In this document: piece after piece, positions 47,196 through 58,928 of the stretch
How the letters are laid out: each line of letters begins with the position of its first letter
How positions within the stretch are numbered: position 1 is the first letter of the stretch
DNA from: Euryodendron excelsum
Taxonomy: Eukaryota; Streptophyta; Magnoliopsida; Ericales; Pentaphylacaceae
Direction: 5' to 3'
Assembly: GCA_033060915.1 (NCBI GenBank)
Contig: CM065393.1
Location: 3,502,001-3,566,000, forward strand
Length of the DNA stretch: 64,000 bases
Made by a program: the position numbers and the translations under genes
The notes under the pieces: generated by a model
What the model saw: only the letters and a program-made list of their open reading frames with translations
Databases searched by the model: none
Told to the model about the DNA's origin: nothing

Positions 47196-49789
47196 TTAAC
47201 CTATGGTTGGAAGGTGGTTTTGATCTAGGGTTTGGCCCTAGTGGTTTTGGAAAAGGGGTTTGGTGCATGAATTTTGAAAAGAGGTTTTGGAAACCATGAT
47301 GCTTTGTAAAAGACTTGAAAAATAACTCCAAAGAGTCACATGAATTTTGAAAAAGATCATTGCATTAAAGTAGGCTCTAATCAAGTGTAGGGTTTGTATG
47401 GTTGATATTTGGAAACCACTTCAAGGAGGGTTTCATTGGGACCATTATAACCACTAATTTACAGAGAGCCAAACTTTTGAAAATCAATATGTAATGGTGG
47501 TTTTAGAAAATCATTTTTTATGCAAAATAAAGAGAATGAAATTTTGAGAACCTTTCTTGAAGAGGGTTTTTTAAAAATCACTTTTGGGGTGTAAAAAACC
47601 ACTCTAGTGAGTTAGGGTTCTTATGGTTAATAAATAAGGAGACCACTCAAGAGAGGGTTCCATGAGGACCATTTCAACCACAAAACTCAAGAGAGCAAAA
47701 CTTTAGAAATCATAGTAAAATACAAGGTTTGAAAACCATTTTAATGCAACTTGAAGATTGTAAAATGAGATGTTGCAAAATGAAGTCAAGGGACTTAAAG
47801 AGGGTTCTCTAGGATGTAAAAATTAAGAGTTTGACCTAAACTTCAAGGAACCAACTCTCAGAACCATTTTTAGGAAAACACTTGTATATGGAATTTGAGA
47901 ATGACATAGAAATAAGGATAGTGAAGGTTGTTGAAAAATGACGATGAACATGAAAATGGAGCGAAGTATGCAATGCATGAACATGGTAACCATATGTAAA
48001 GAGGGGTCATGCAATCATACAAAGCTATAGGCCACGTCAAATTACAAGGTGCTCCAAAGCCATGCCATCTTAAAGTAGGCTAATGAGAGATCTCCTTACA
48101 TGGTGGCTCTCACAAGCTTTCCTTTAGGCATGAACTAGGAGCTCACTTATTTCAAGTATGCAAGAAAGGGGGGGTACAAGATGGGGGTTTAAAATATAGA
48201 ATAGCCTAAGTAGTCTAAGAGGGAGAAGAGAAGAGTGGAAATGGCAAGATGTAAAAGAGAATACCACATTTGTCTTCAAACCACTTTTAAGCTTCCATGG
48301 ATGACTTATCTTGAACATGAATGGCCTTAGAGAGGCTTGAAGGGACTGAAAATGGCTCTTATATGGCATTGAAAGCTTTGTAGATGGAGTGTATAGGCTA
48401 GAGAGAGGTTGAATCTAACTTAGGTGCTTGGAGGGTGAGGTGTATATAGAATTTCAGAGTTCTGAGGCTATTTCTGCAGAGCTTCACTACTGTTTTTGAT
48501 TCTGGAATATACAAAGGGGGATGCATGTATTTATAGGCAAACTGATGAGGGCTGGAGCATGTACTACATGCGTTTGGGCAATTTTTGCCCTAGCACATGT
48601 AGCACATGCACTAGTACTGTTCCATAGTTTGAATGCCACGTGGCACACTCTGTACTGACTCAACTTAGGGAGCAAGCAAAGTTTTGATCGATCTAATTAC
48701 AATCTGGGCGCATGTAGCATACACTCCACCACCAGGATGTTTTGTGTTAACTTCGCCTCGATAATTATGCAAACCGAAAAAGATTAGGGAAAATCAGTCA
48801 CGTCCACGATGTTTTCCTATTATTTCTTAATAATTGAGAATTTTTGGGAAGCTTGAAAGGTGTTCGGAAGATTGAGATATCGTCTTGAGAAGCGTGTATG
48901 AAAACACATTTTTGCACAAAAGTAACAATTTTTGGGCCACGTGATCAAAGCCTTCGGGAAAAAATCTCTCCGATCGAATTGTACTGATGGAAATTGCTCT
49001 GGAAATACTTTTGGGAATTACCTAATTTACACATTTCTCAAGTCTTTTGATGGTGCGTTATAATCAAGGAATTGGAAGAAAAGACAACCCTGGCGGAGCG
49101 TCTGTGACACGCTCTAGGGGTTACTGAAAGTAGCAATTTTCGAGTCATGCAATTAGGGGCTTCGAGAAGCGATCTATTTAATCGAGCCATATCAATGAAA
49201 AGATCTATGGACAAGCTTTTGGAAATTTCCTGGTTTACGCATTTCTTAAGTCATTTGACAGTGCGTTATAATCCGAGAATCGGGAGAAAAAGACAACCCT
49301 AGCGACACGTCTATGAGACGCTTCAAGGGACTTTTGTTGACTTGGAAATGCTTAAAGTCATGGGACTCACCTTGGATTGAACATAAGTGTATGACAGGAT
49401 TTGTTGGGTTGGTACCCAGAGTCGGTGTGGTTTCGGATTGCGCTCGGGCCACCAGGAATAAAATGGTCATTTTGATCGAAATTTCTCGAAAAGGGTCAGA
49501 ATGGATTAGAGTGGCATATTAAGTGTGTCAGACTGCTCGGGGATGGTCCTGGAAGATGTTTTCACTGTTTGTAGGGATTTGTACTATGCTAGGGTGCCAA
49601 GGGGCAAAGCGGTCATTTTGACAAAAGTTGACCAGAACGGGAACAGAATTGGTCAAGATGGCGTATTGAGTATGCCTAACTATCTAGGAACATTTTAAAA
49701 GAGTGGACTTACCATCTTAAGGAATTTTGAACTTTCTAAAAGACGTGCCTAGAGGCTTAAGGGACAAGTTTGGTTATTTTCACCAAGTC

Positions 49790-50200
49790 AAGCTAGTAGA
49801 CGCTGGTATTGACCTAGGTGTTGATTCTCGAGACTGCTTGGTCTCAAAAAGCTACCTGTGCGGTGTTAGTCCCTAAGACCGCCCAGTTTCAAAGAGCTAC
49901 TTGTAGGGTGGTGTTGGTTCCAGATATTGCCCGATCTCACAAAGCTACCTGTAGGGTAGTATTGGTCCCCGAGATCGCCTAGTCTCGAAGAACTACAGGA
50001 TGATGAACATTCTACATTGGCGGGCTAGCAGGTGCCAGAAGTAAATCGTTTGAAATTTGATAAGGTGTTGGTCCCCGAGATCTCCCGATCAAAGAAAACT
50101 ACCTAGATGGCATTGATTCCCGAGACTACCCAGTCTTAGAAAGCTGCCTGAATGGCGTTGGTTCACCAGACCGCCCGGTCTAGGAAAGCTGCCTCGAGTG
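49790..50200. repeat. ~50-65-bp tandem repeats near the right end of the 5-kb unit
   Basis: About seven diverged copies of a unit containing 'ttggtccccgagatcgcc' (variants 'ttccagatattgcc', 'ttcccgagactaccc') and 'gaaagctacctg'. CpG positions vary between C and T, as expected from decay of methylated DNA. Confidence 0.75.
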
Positions 50201-52879
50201 CCTAAGGGAAATATGGTCTTTTTCAACTTCAATTGGGCCTTATAGGCCTGGGAAGTGACTAGTTGATTGGATTGGAGTTTTGAAAGAGCCGGCTTGGGCT
50301 TGTATGTGTTGTGATGTTTGGAACTGGATCCAGTGGGGCAAAAATCGCTGAGCTAGCAAAAATGGGGTGCTTACATAAACCATAGGTTATTTACATCATT
50401 ACAAATTTGTGACATAAAGCATTATATAAAACCAAGTACTAATGGCTCATGCAAAACACGGCAAGAAAGTAAAGCAGCAAAAGCTTGCCCCCAAGACTCG
50501 ACACCCCTGACGCAAATATGGATGCCACTATAGCGATGACCAGAACTACAATGAACCGAACTCCATCCTTAGCTCACTTATCAAAAAGGTCTGTGTGGGT
50601 GTGAGCTAAAAGTCAATGTGCTCACAGTAGATTATTAAATTTTTAAAGAATAATAACAAACATCCACAATGCACATCTAGGTATAAATGATCAATAGATA
50701 TAGATAGCATGATTGCCACAATGTAATGAATGTATCACCCACATATGCCCGCAAGTTTAGATAACGTTGGCCCAATAAATGATAACTCATTATCAATGAT
50801 GCCCCACATCGACACCCTTTTAAATCAAACCCATATTGGTTAATCTTTAGGTTAGCCACACGTCGGCAAAACCTTCCTCCATGAAATGCATGAGCATAAG
50901 ATATGAATGGTATGAAATGCCACCTCATGTATAACCTCATCAATATCACCGCATATATAACCTTATTAATAGTATGCTATAAATAATCATTATGCAATTC
51001 AATATGAACAAAACTATTTATACTCCTACAAATAACACTAACATTTATAACACGATAAGCAATACATTTACTTTTATGTGAATAAGATTATCTCAATTCT
51101 TACCTGTCACCGCGCACACACACATCACAACAAAGATCACTCCTTGGATGTCATTGAAAGATCTTGCTCTCCATTAGCTCCTACCACCACAACCGTGTTA
51201 GTTTAGGAATTTCAATGTATAATTCTGTCATAATACTTGAACATAATGCATACACCCCCAAATAAGTCATAGAACTGACATGATGTATTGGAAATGTCAT
51301 ACGATAATCTCAACTAAGCTCTTAATGTAATACAATAGCTGAAAAGTACCAAAATTCACGAAGTCCTCTAATCTACCAAAATTGACACATGCCTCTTAAC
51401 ATATACACAACTTCGTGAGCTTATACCAAAAAATTTTAAAACTTCAAGAATACAAGTTGGACATCTCAAAGAGTATCTAAACCAAAATTTACATTTTTTA
51501 AACAAGCTTAAGTATTTATTTGGTATTTTATAAAATAGGACAGTGCTACAGAAGTGAGAATTCAGCTGCAAATGATCCATCTTTGAGCAATTCTTAATAT
51601 ATGTAAACAACATCAAAATAAGCTGACATGTGGCACATATTATCTTTCACATATCCAATAGATACAGTAAAAATTTTATAATTTTTTGAGTACTCTAACT
51701 TGGTCTAATGTTCTGTCAAGTTAGGAGTCGCAGATTTGGGAATTAGAATTCTGCAGAGACAGTCTGATTTAAAAAATTCACCATAATTTAAAATTATAAT
51801 TTTTTTAAGTGAAACCAAAGCCCAAATTACCATCATAACTCTAAGTTATTGTTTTCAAAAATTCAACTAAAAATAATCAATTCATCACAAACATAAAGAT
51901 TTTTGGCTTCCACCATAAAAACCCCCAAACACCCCTCTCTTCCATCATCTTCCTTCACCTCCTCTCATGGCATCAAATATACTAATTTATACTAAACCAT
52001 AGAAATGAAATAGATCGAGCAAGAACATGGTGAATCTTACCTCAATTGATGAATACAAATTGGACACAAGTTTTTTCCCTTGAATTCCCTTCTAATTCTC
52101 TTATCTTATCTTCTCTTCTTCTTTCTCTCCTTTATCCTCTCTTCTTCCTTTTCTCTCTCTCTATCTCTCCTCCATTCGAATGGTGAGGAGTCAACAAACT
52201 TCTCACCTAACTTTCATCTTCTAACTCCTAATCAATCTAGCTAACTTTCTCTCACTTAACTTTCCTCTCTCAACTCCTAGTCAATCTAGCTAACTTTTCC
52301 ACCGAAGAGTCCACCAACTAACTCACCAATGATGAAATGACAAATGTCACGCACACATGCACCCACATAATTTTACATACTAATTAATCATGCGATAAAT
52401 ACAATTAAATAACCAATTCAATTAATTCTAATATATAATTAAACTAATTATGAAATTATGAGAGTAGGGTCTCACATAAACACTCAACATCTGTTACTCT
52501 CTTCTCAGGCCAGATTTCAATGCACTCGATCCGTCTGCCTGTGCACCTGTACCTTTCGACCATGTACTCCTACGCCTATTGCATGTACGTCATAGCAAAT
52601 CTTGCTCTATTTGTTCACCATCGTTGACTAATACTACTGTCTTATGTTTGACAGCGACTCCACCTGTCACAACATTCTCCACTAACCTTTATAGGTTGCT
52701 AATTCATCTAACCAAAATCACGCGGTATGACCCAGATGCTTTCGATCACCCTTAATCTCTACTTGATTTGTCCAATCTAACCAAAATTGTGTAGAAATCA
52801 TCAAAATTGCACCCACTGATGACTTCGTAGTGTTTGAAAACCTTAGGGACACCTCCCTCGATGAATTTTGGATAATTCT

Positions 52880-53361
52880 CCTCAAACTAGCTACTGCTGC
52901 CACTCGGTATTGTAGTTACATGGTACTGCTTCCACTCAAATACTATTGTAACTCGTCTACTGCTGTAACGCAATACTGTAACTACTCGGTACTGTTGCCA
53001 CTCGAATACTGTTGCAACCCGTCTACTCCTACAACTTAGTACTATAGCTACACAATGTTCTTACAGCACACAGAGTACTGTAGCTGCATGCATTTTTGGC
53101 AAACAAAAGTTTTCTGCGCGGGCTCTATGCGTAGGACCCACCACCTTTTTTTTGGGTTTCTTGCTCTTTTCCTGTGCATGAACAGTGCATCCATTAATTT
53201 CGATCAATTCGCCTAGAACGAAAACTGTGGATCTCTTTCCCAAAAATTCTGAGCAAACTTTCCACACTTCTCACACAGCTAAGCAAGCTCACATCTTATC
53301 TGAGCAACCATAGCTTTGAAACTACTTGTTGGGTTTTTCCAGCGAAGCTCTGAAACCTCGT
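52880..53361 (-). mobile_element. Leader / internal remnant of a minus-strand Copia element
   Basis: On the minus strand ACGAGGTTTCAGAGCTTC immediately follows the LTR at 53362 and looks like a degenerate tRNA-iMet primer site. Further on (53060-52880) lies a short tandem region of TACTGTTGCCACTCG-like words. No gag frame remains. 52477-52879 between this and the chromovirus LTR is unassigned. Confidence 0.5.
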
Positions 53362-54033
53362 TGTTGGGATCGCCGGATCTACCGACACGCGGAAGCTTGG
53401 AAGTACTCACACAAAAATACACACAACAAAGAGACATAAGAGTTAACGTGGTTCACCCAACCAATTTAGGGTTATGTCCACACAGGCTAGAGAGAGGTTT
53501 CACTATGAACAAATACGACAGAGGATTACAAGAGAAGTTACATGGCACAAACTCTTTCTCCAAAAACCCTCACTATCTCAGTCTCTCATCCTCACAGTCT
53601 TTTCGATAGAGGATCTCAATCTCTGTAACAGAAGGACTCACAGAGGAACAACTCTCTTACTGTCACCCCAGCTCGTCCCCTGACTCGCACCCCTACACCG
53701 AGGGTGGTGCTCTCCGGACTTGCCCATTGACACTTTTACATTTTAGGCATACTTCAATGCCTCTGCCTAAAGAGGTATTTATAGCTGCTTCTCCCACTGT
53801 GCATATTTGTCTAAACCAGATCGTCGCCATCTGATTTGTTCAACGGCGTGTGCGGCTCAAAAAATAAAAAACTCCAACGCCTTCGGAGTTGAAATCAATG
53901 CAGCTGAGGAAGAAAGAATGGCCGATACGTTTTCATTTCTTCTTTTCTTCCTTTCCTCTTTTTCTTTTCAAATTTATCTTGCTTTAGTTGGAGAATGGGG
54001 ATCCACCCACATGGGTGGACCCCTCACTTAACA
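53362..54033 (-). repeat. Copia-type LTR, minus strand, 672 bp
   Basis: TGTTGGGATCGCC...CCTCACTTAACA on the + strand. The interior has the 'aacgtggttcacccaacc...tatgtccac' segment common in plant Copia LTRs, and TATAAATA on the minus strand near 53775-53782. No second copy is in the window, so the element is truncated. Confidence 0.65.
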
Positions 54034-54426
54034 ATAATATAGTTGCTAAAATGGTCAGATGGTCTTTTGTTTTTTTGTTTTGTGACAAGTAGATGGTAAG
54101 AGGGTTTTAAGATGCATGTTCACTCACATTGTCATCAGAATAAGAATTAAAAGGCATCCTTAGAAAATAAATGGATAATCAAAAAATAAAAGAGAAGTTT
54201 TCATTTCAAACGTAACTAAAGGTTGCAATCAAATGGTTTTATGTTGAATGCTCGTACTATGTTTTTATTTATTTTTTGCTTACAATCGAATGGTTTCATT
54301 TCAAACATAAATCAAATGGTTTTATGTTCTCTTTTATTTTTTGGTCAAATAAAAAAAATAAAGATATTTATTTAAGCAGTTGAATGCTCGTACTATGCTT
54401 TTAAGCAATAAATAAATAAAAATATG

Positions 54427-54457
<31 letters not shown>

Positions 54458-55511
54458 TTTGGTTATTTGGAAGGGGGGGGGGGGGGGGAAGTTAGATGAT
54501 GAGTAAGAGCAGCTTTTAACAAAACTAGGAAAATCAAATAATCACAAAATAAGTTAGCAAGCCTAAGTTATCTGGGTTTTCCCTTTCCAAATCTTCCAGC
54601 AATAGTTTTCTGAGGCGGTCGGATTTATCAATTTCCTTAAGTAGAAGATCCGATTTCTCACAGTTAGGGAAATTTGAAGTTGACAAGAAGTTAGAAATCT
54701 AAGAAATATGACCAACCAAACAGACTTAATTTTATGGAACTCAATTTCGGGAATTGTTGCTTCAATTTCATAAGATATAGTAATGCCCCAAGGGAAATGA
54801 GCCTAGATGAAGGTAGGTCCTAGTGCAAGTTCAAAGTTACGGTCAGGATCTTACTATTCTTGCAATTTCGAGGGTTTCAAATACATTCTTATTCAAGCTC
54901 GTATCCTTGAGATTTGGAACTCTTCATCTTCATGCATTTTTCAAAATATTCCTCATCACTAATTTGATATTTTTAAACTCGAATATGTTACTTGTAACAC
55001 TGTTTTCTCTTCTTTTTTTTCCCTCTTGTTTGGAATTTTGAACACGATTGTAATTTGATTCCTTGAAAATATCTTAACAGCTAGTTGGTCAGATAAAGCA
55101 GACTTATATGCATATAGTGTCTATTTTTGGGGCTCATTGCTAAAAGAGAGTATGATATACGTGATCAGGTGTGTCTTTTACGTGATTGGCGCATGGGAGA
55201 GTTCAGAAGACACAAATCTAAGTCGCTTTTCTGCAACATTTCTGATTGGGCCGGGGGAGAGTCCAAAAGCCGTAAATCTAAGTCAGCTGTTTTACAAAAG
55301 GTTCAAGATAGAGATGAAATAAAAAAGAAAAAAAATTGGCATTGCGCTGCATAGTACACTTCCCAAGGGAGCAACCAACGATGATGAAAGAAGTTGTACA
55401 GTGTTTGCAAGAAGTTAATGTGGTTTAGTGTTGTAGTCACATACAAGGAATTCCTTAGATGCTTCTTGGTGGTTGTGGTTGTGGTGATTATGAGTTTTTG
55501 GTTTTCTTTAA
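54034..55511. other. Intergenic DNA, no gene seen
   Basis: AT-rich. Contains an imperfect two-copy repeat around 55194-55310 (GGGAGAGTYCARAAG...AAATCTAAGTC). Confidence 0.5.
54426..54489. repeat. (TA)n, poly-T and poly-G low-complexity tract
   Basis: A TA run (about 54426-54450), then about 12 T, then after a short gap about 17 consecutive G. The G run is a likely site of sequencing error. Confidence 0.95.
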
Positions 55512-57073
55512 GGGTAAATTACTCACTTGAACATTTTAAAAAATACAAGGACCTTCCCCCAAGCATTTCAAAATTACATTGGCCTCCCATACATATGCAT
55601 TTACTATTATAGCCTTATACAAGTTAAAATTTCTCTATCTTATTTCTCTATCTTGTTCCTCTCTCCTTATCATTTTTCTCTTATCTCTTTTAATCAGTAC
55701 AACGAACCAAATATTGTAGATGAGAGTCTAAAACTCTCTCTCTCTCAAATTCTTATTTCTGCCTCTAAAATTTTCTCTTCTTTTCTTATATCCCATTTCC
55801 CTCTTTTTTAAAAGTTCCCTTTCTCTTTCTTAATCTCTCATTTCTCTCTTCTCTAAGATTCTTTCTATTTTCTAAAGTTTTTTTATTTCTTTCTCTAGAA
55901 ATATCATTTTTCCTTATAAAACCTTCATGGAATACCAAATAACTTTTTTAATGCAAATTGTTAAAGACAATGAAAACACCAAAACACGCATGAAGACTAA
56001 ACTCAAATATTCCAGCTTCTCTCCCTTACCACCATCCCCTAACTCACTAGAGAGAAGTTAAAAGGTACCCCCCTCACAATAGTCAAAACATAGCCAACTT
56101 CATCTTTTAAGACATCCAATTTTGTCATACTAAGAAAAATCCACTACCTATTTCTCTAATTGGGATTCAATTTGACTGATCTAACTTCAAAATAGATGTG
56201 ATTAGGGTTGTTTGCGACAGTAATGATGTGAAGCAAATTTTTGCAAAGTTAATTCCTTCAAGACTAAGTGCACTGAGTAAGTGGGAAAATGGCTACAATG
56301 TGGGGTGGAAAAGGGATACGGTGTGGGAAAAAAGGCTAGGGTATGGCTAGGTCGAGTAGGGGGAAGCGTTGTGTGGGTGGAGATTTGCGATGCAATGAGC
56401 TAAAGGGGGGGAGTGGTTGCGATGGCTGAAGGGGAGGAGTTGTAAGGGGGCGAAGGGAAGGGGGAAGGGTTATGATATGAAGGGCTAAGGTAAAGTAGGT
56501 GTTGTGGTTTGGATGGGTTGGGTCAAGGGAGAAGTTGCAATGTGGTGGGGTATGGGAGGACTTGGTTGCAGTAAGGTGGCGATAGGAGGGTTGGGTAGAC
56601 GTAAACTAGTGAGGAAAAGTGGCAGGAGGTGGGGGGAAAGGGTGGGGTGGGGTGGAAGTGGCAATAGCTAGGGTTTTGTAGAGGTGGAGTGGCAGGAGGT
56701 AGGGAGAAAACTAGAGTGGAGTGGGAAGTGGCATTAAGGAGGGTTTTGTAGTGGTAGGCTTACTTATACACACACACACACTAAAAGAGGGGTTAAGTTT
56801 AGAGAAATGTGAGTTCTTATTTTTAAGTGCTTTAGAAAAGAAGATATTTAAAGAGAGAGTTGTAGTTAATATATTTTTATTTTTTATTTTAAAATTATCA
56901 AGGACATTATTGGCTTTTTATACCTTTTACTATCACTATTTACCTAAAGTTGGATGGAGGGAAAAATCTGTTAACAACATTTCAAACATAAGGGGGCCAA
57001 TATACTTTTAAAATACTTGGGCGAGATCCTTGTATTTTTACAAATGTTTATGAAAAATTTGTATAATTTACCC
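55512..57073. mobile_element. Non-autonomous element with ~80-bp terminal inverted repeats, 1.56 kb (MULE-like)
   Basis: Left end GGGTAAATTACTC...AATACAAGGACCTTCCC and right end ...GGGCGAGATCCTTGTATT...TAATTTACCC are inverted complements over about 80 bp with small gaps, including matching TTGGCC(T/C)CCC and CCCAAG(C/T)ATTT blocks. GGGTAAATT termini with long inverted repeats suggest a Mutator-like element. The interior has a pyrimidine-rich stretch (55630-55880), then a G-rich stretch (56270-56760), and no transposase frame. The 9-bp target duplication expected of a MULE was not recognised. Could instead be another long-TIR family. Confidence 0.65.
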
Positions 57074-57131
57074 AAAAGTGTTTGTATCTTAAACGGAAAT
57101 AATATAAAGAAAAGTGCCAACGGACACTTTT

Positions 57132-57548
57132 TGTTATATAATGAATGACCTATGTAAGGTCTCGAATCTACTACCAAGGTTGCCTCCTCGATCAAAACTT
57201 GCAGATCACAAATCCGTTCGCCACCTCGATTCCGGATCACCGACTTCAAATCACTATAAATATAGGGGCCCACAGATAGTTCAGGGTACAACAAAAAATA
57301 GAGAGAAAATAGAAAGAAAAAAGCAGAGAAAAAATAGAAAAAAATGAAGTATAGGTAAATTCTTAAAGATCATGTTGTATTCTATTTGGTTATGTATGAT
57401 TAATAAAGTCTCAGGTGGTCTAGAAGATTTATCTTTGATTGTTCCAGAAAAACTAATATGACAAATATTTGCCAATTTCTAAAAAACTATTAACTATATT
57501 TCGTCTTGAGTTATTTTATTTGTTTTATATTCTTTTAGTTTTGTAACA
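57132..57548 (+). repeat. 5' LTR of the decayed Copia element
   Basis: Starts TGTTATATAATG and ends TTGTAACA. TATAAATA at about 57256-57263. Aligns throughout to 62588-62979 (shared ATGACCTATGTAAGGTCTC, CACTATAAATATAGG). Confidence 0.8.
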
Positions 57549-57776
57549 CGTTATCAGCATGAAGCTCTGAATACACACATACGTATACGCCTTATAACTT
57601 TTAATGCTTGATGACTTCTACGAAGTGTAAAATTTTAGAAGGTAATAATTATTTAATATTCACGTTGACAATATTACTTTGTAGTGTTTCCTTTATTATT
57701 TTATATGACCTGCATATGTGTGTAGTCTTAATAATTTTGTCCTAATTTTATCTTATTGTTTTGTTAATATAGCATT

Positions 57777-58810
57777 ATGAAAATGTCGAATCTTATAAAC
57801 TTGGAATTCCCTGCCCTTGACATTTCTGAAGATAACTATTTATCATAGATTATTGATGTTGAGATCCATTTAATTGCGAAGGAACTTGAACACACAATAA
57901 TTGAGGAAAATAACGTATCCCAGCAGGATCGTGCTAAAGCAATGATTTTTCTTCGTCATCATTTTCATAAAGAATTGAAATCTAAGTACTTCACGAAAAA
58001 AGATCCATTGATACTATGAAAAAATTTAAAAGAGAGATACGAGCAGCAGAAGACCATAATCTTCCCAAGAGCCCAATTTAATTAGATGCGCCTAAGATTG
58101 CAAGATTTTAAAACAATTAGTGAGTACAACTCTGTGTTGTTTAAAATCAACTCACGAATAAAATTATGTGAGAAAATTATTACTGATGAAGACATGTTGG
58201 AAAAAATATTCTCCACATTTCATGCCTCGAATGTGCTCTTATAGCAGTAATATCGAGAGCGGAGATTTAAAAAATATTCTGAATTGATATAATGTCTTCT
58301 TGTAACTGAGTAAATAATGAGTTACTAATGAAAAATCATCAGTCCCGACCTACTGATTTTGCTCCATTCCCTGAAGTGAATGCAATCTCATTTGGCAAAC
58401 GTAGTCGCAGACGTGACCGTGGTCATAACAGGAATAATTTTTAAACTCATGGACATTATTGTGGAGGAAACACTTATTATATGAGGTTTAAAAATACCAC
58501 ATCATACCAACAACATTAAAATAACTCTGAAAAGGGAAAAGATTTACAAAATAAACTTCCTAAGAATTATGAATATACTTGTCACAAGTGTGGAATGAAA
58601 GGATATTGGTCACGTATTTATCGTACGCTTAAACATTTGAGAGAGCTTTACCAAGCCTCAATTAAAAATAAATGCAAAAATGCAAAAATACATTTTAAGG
58701 ATTTTGATAGCTCGATCAATATTTCTCATCTGGATGTTTTAAATCTGTTTGAAGATGTTAGTAGAAAAATAGACCATTTAATTGGTAATGGGAATGTCCA
58801 CATTAATTAA
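57777..58810 (+). pseudogene. Gag of the decayed Copia element
   Basis: From ATG 57777: MKMSNLINLEFPALDIS, VEIHLIAKELEHTI, QDRAKAMIFLRHH and a zinc-knuckle region CHKCGMKGYWSRI (the last Cys replaced) followed by KHLRELYQAS and KIDHLIGNG. The order matches Copia gag proteins ending in a single knuckle. At least six in-frame stops and a frame change. Confidence 0.8.
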
Positions 58811-58928
58811 TGTTATTTTTTAATTTACTTAGTTTATTATCATCTTTTGTAATGTTCCCTTTATATGCTTTTCCTTTTAATAAATTATCTTGTTTTAAAT
58901 AAGTAATTTTAATATTTTGAATATAAAT

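Larger units (their letters stand above)
45322..50375. mobile_element. 5.05-kb non-coding LTR-like unit (probable solo LTR of a large Gypsy element)
   Basis: Begins TGTCACCCCCTGATTTTTAA and ends GGGGTGCTTACA, giving TG...CA ends, within the chromovirus LTR. Flanking 5-mers TAAGT and TAAAC agree at three of five positions, so a mutated target duplication is possible but unproven. No gag or pol motif occurs in any frame. Two tandem-repeat patches lie inside. LTRs of this size are known from Ogre/Tat-type elements, hence the suggestion of a solo LTR. Orientation is not determined. Confidence 0.6.
19985..52476 (-). mobile_element. Outer nest layer: truncated Tekay-like chromovirus (Ty3/Gypsy), minus strand
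   Basis: Reading leftwards from 52476: 5' LTR (52476-45142, itself interrupted at 45322-50375), primer-binding site, gag, protease and reverse transcriptase to 42422, then a 21.2-kb Tat element, then RNase H and integrase from 21234 to about 19985, where homology stops inside the integrase core. The missing part (integrase C-terminus, chromodomain, 3' LTR) is absent from the adjacent sequence. The two pol parts join across the Tat element after removal of one copy of the duplicated ACGRT, which shows the insertion order. Many in-frame stops show it is old and inactive. Confidence 0.85.
45142..52476 (-). repeat. Chromovirus 5' LTR, interrupted by another LTR-like unit
   Basis: The + strand reads TGTCACACCCCC at 45142 and GGGTCTCACA at 52467-52476, so on the minus strand TGTGAGACCC...GGGTGTGACA. 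Excluding 45322-50375 it is about 2.3 kb. The right-hand part (50376-52476) is AT-rich with CT runs near 52090-52300. No coding sequence. Confidence 0.75.

Noticed and set aside
53061..53267. 68-codon minus-strand open frame beside the Copia LTR
   Set aside because: Lies in the untranslated leader and lacks gag motifs; too short to support as a gene.
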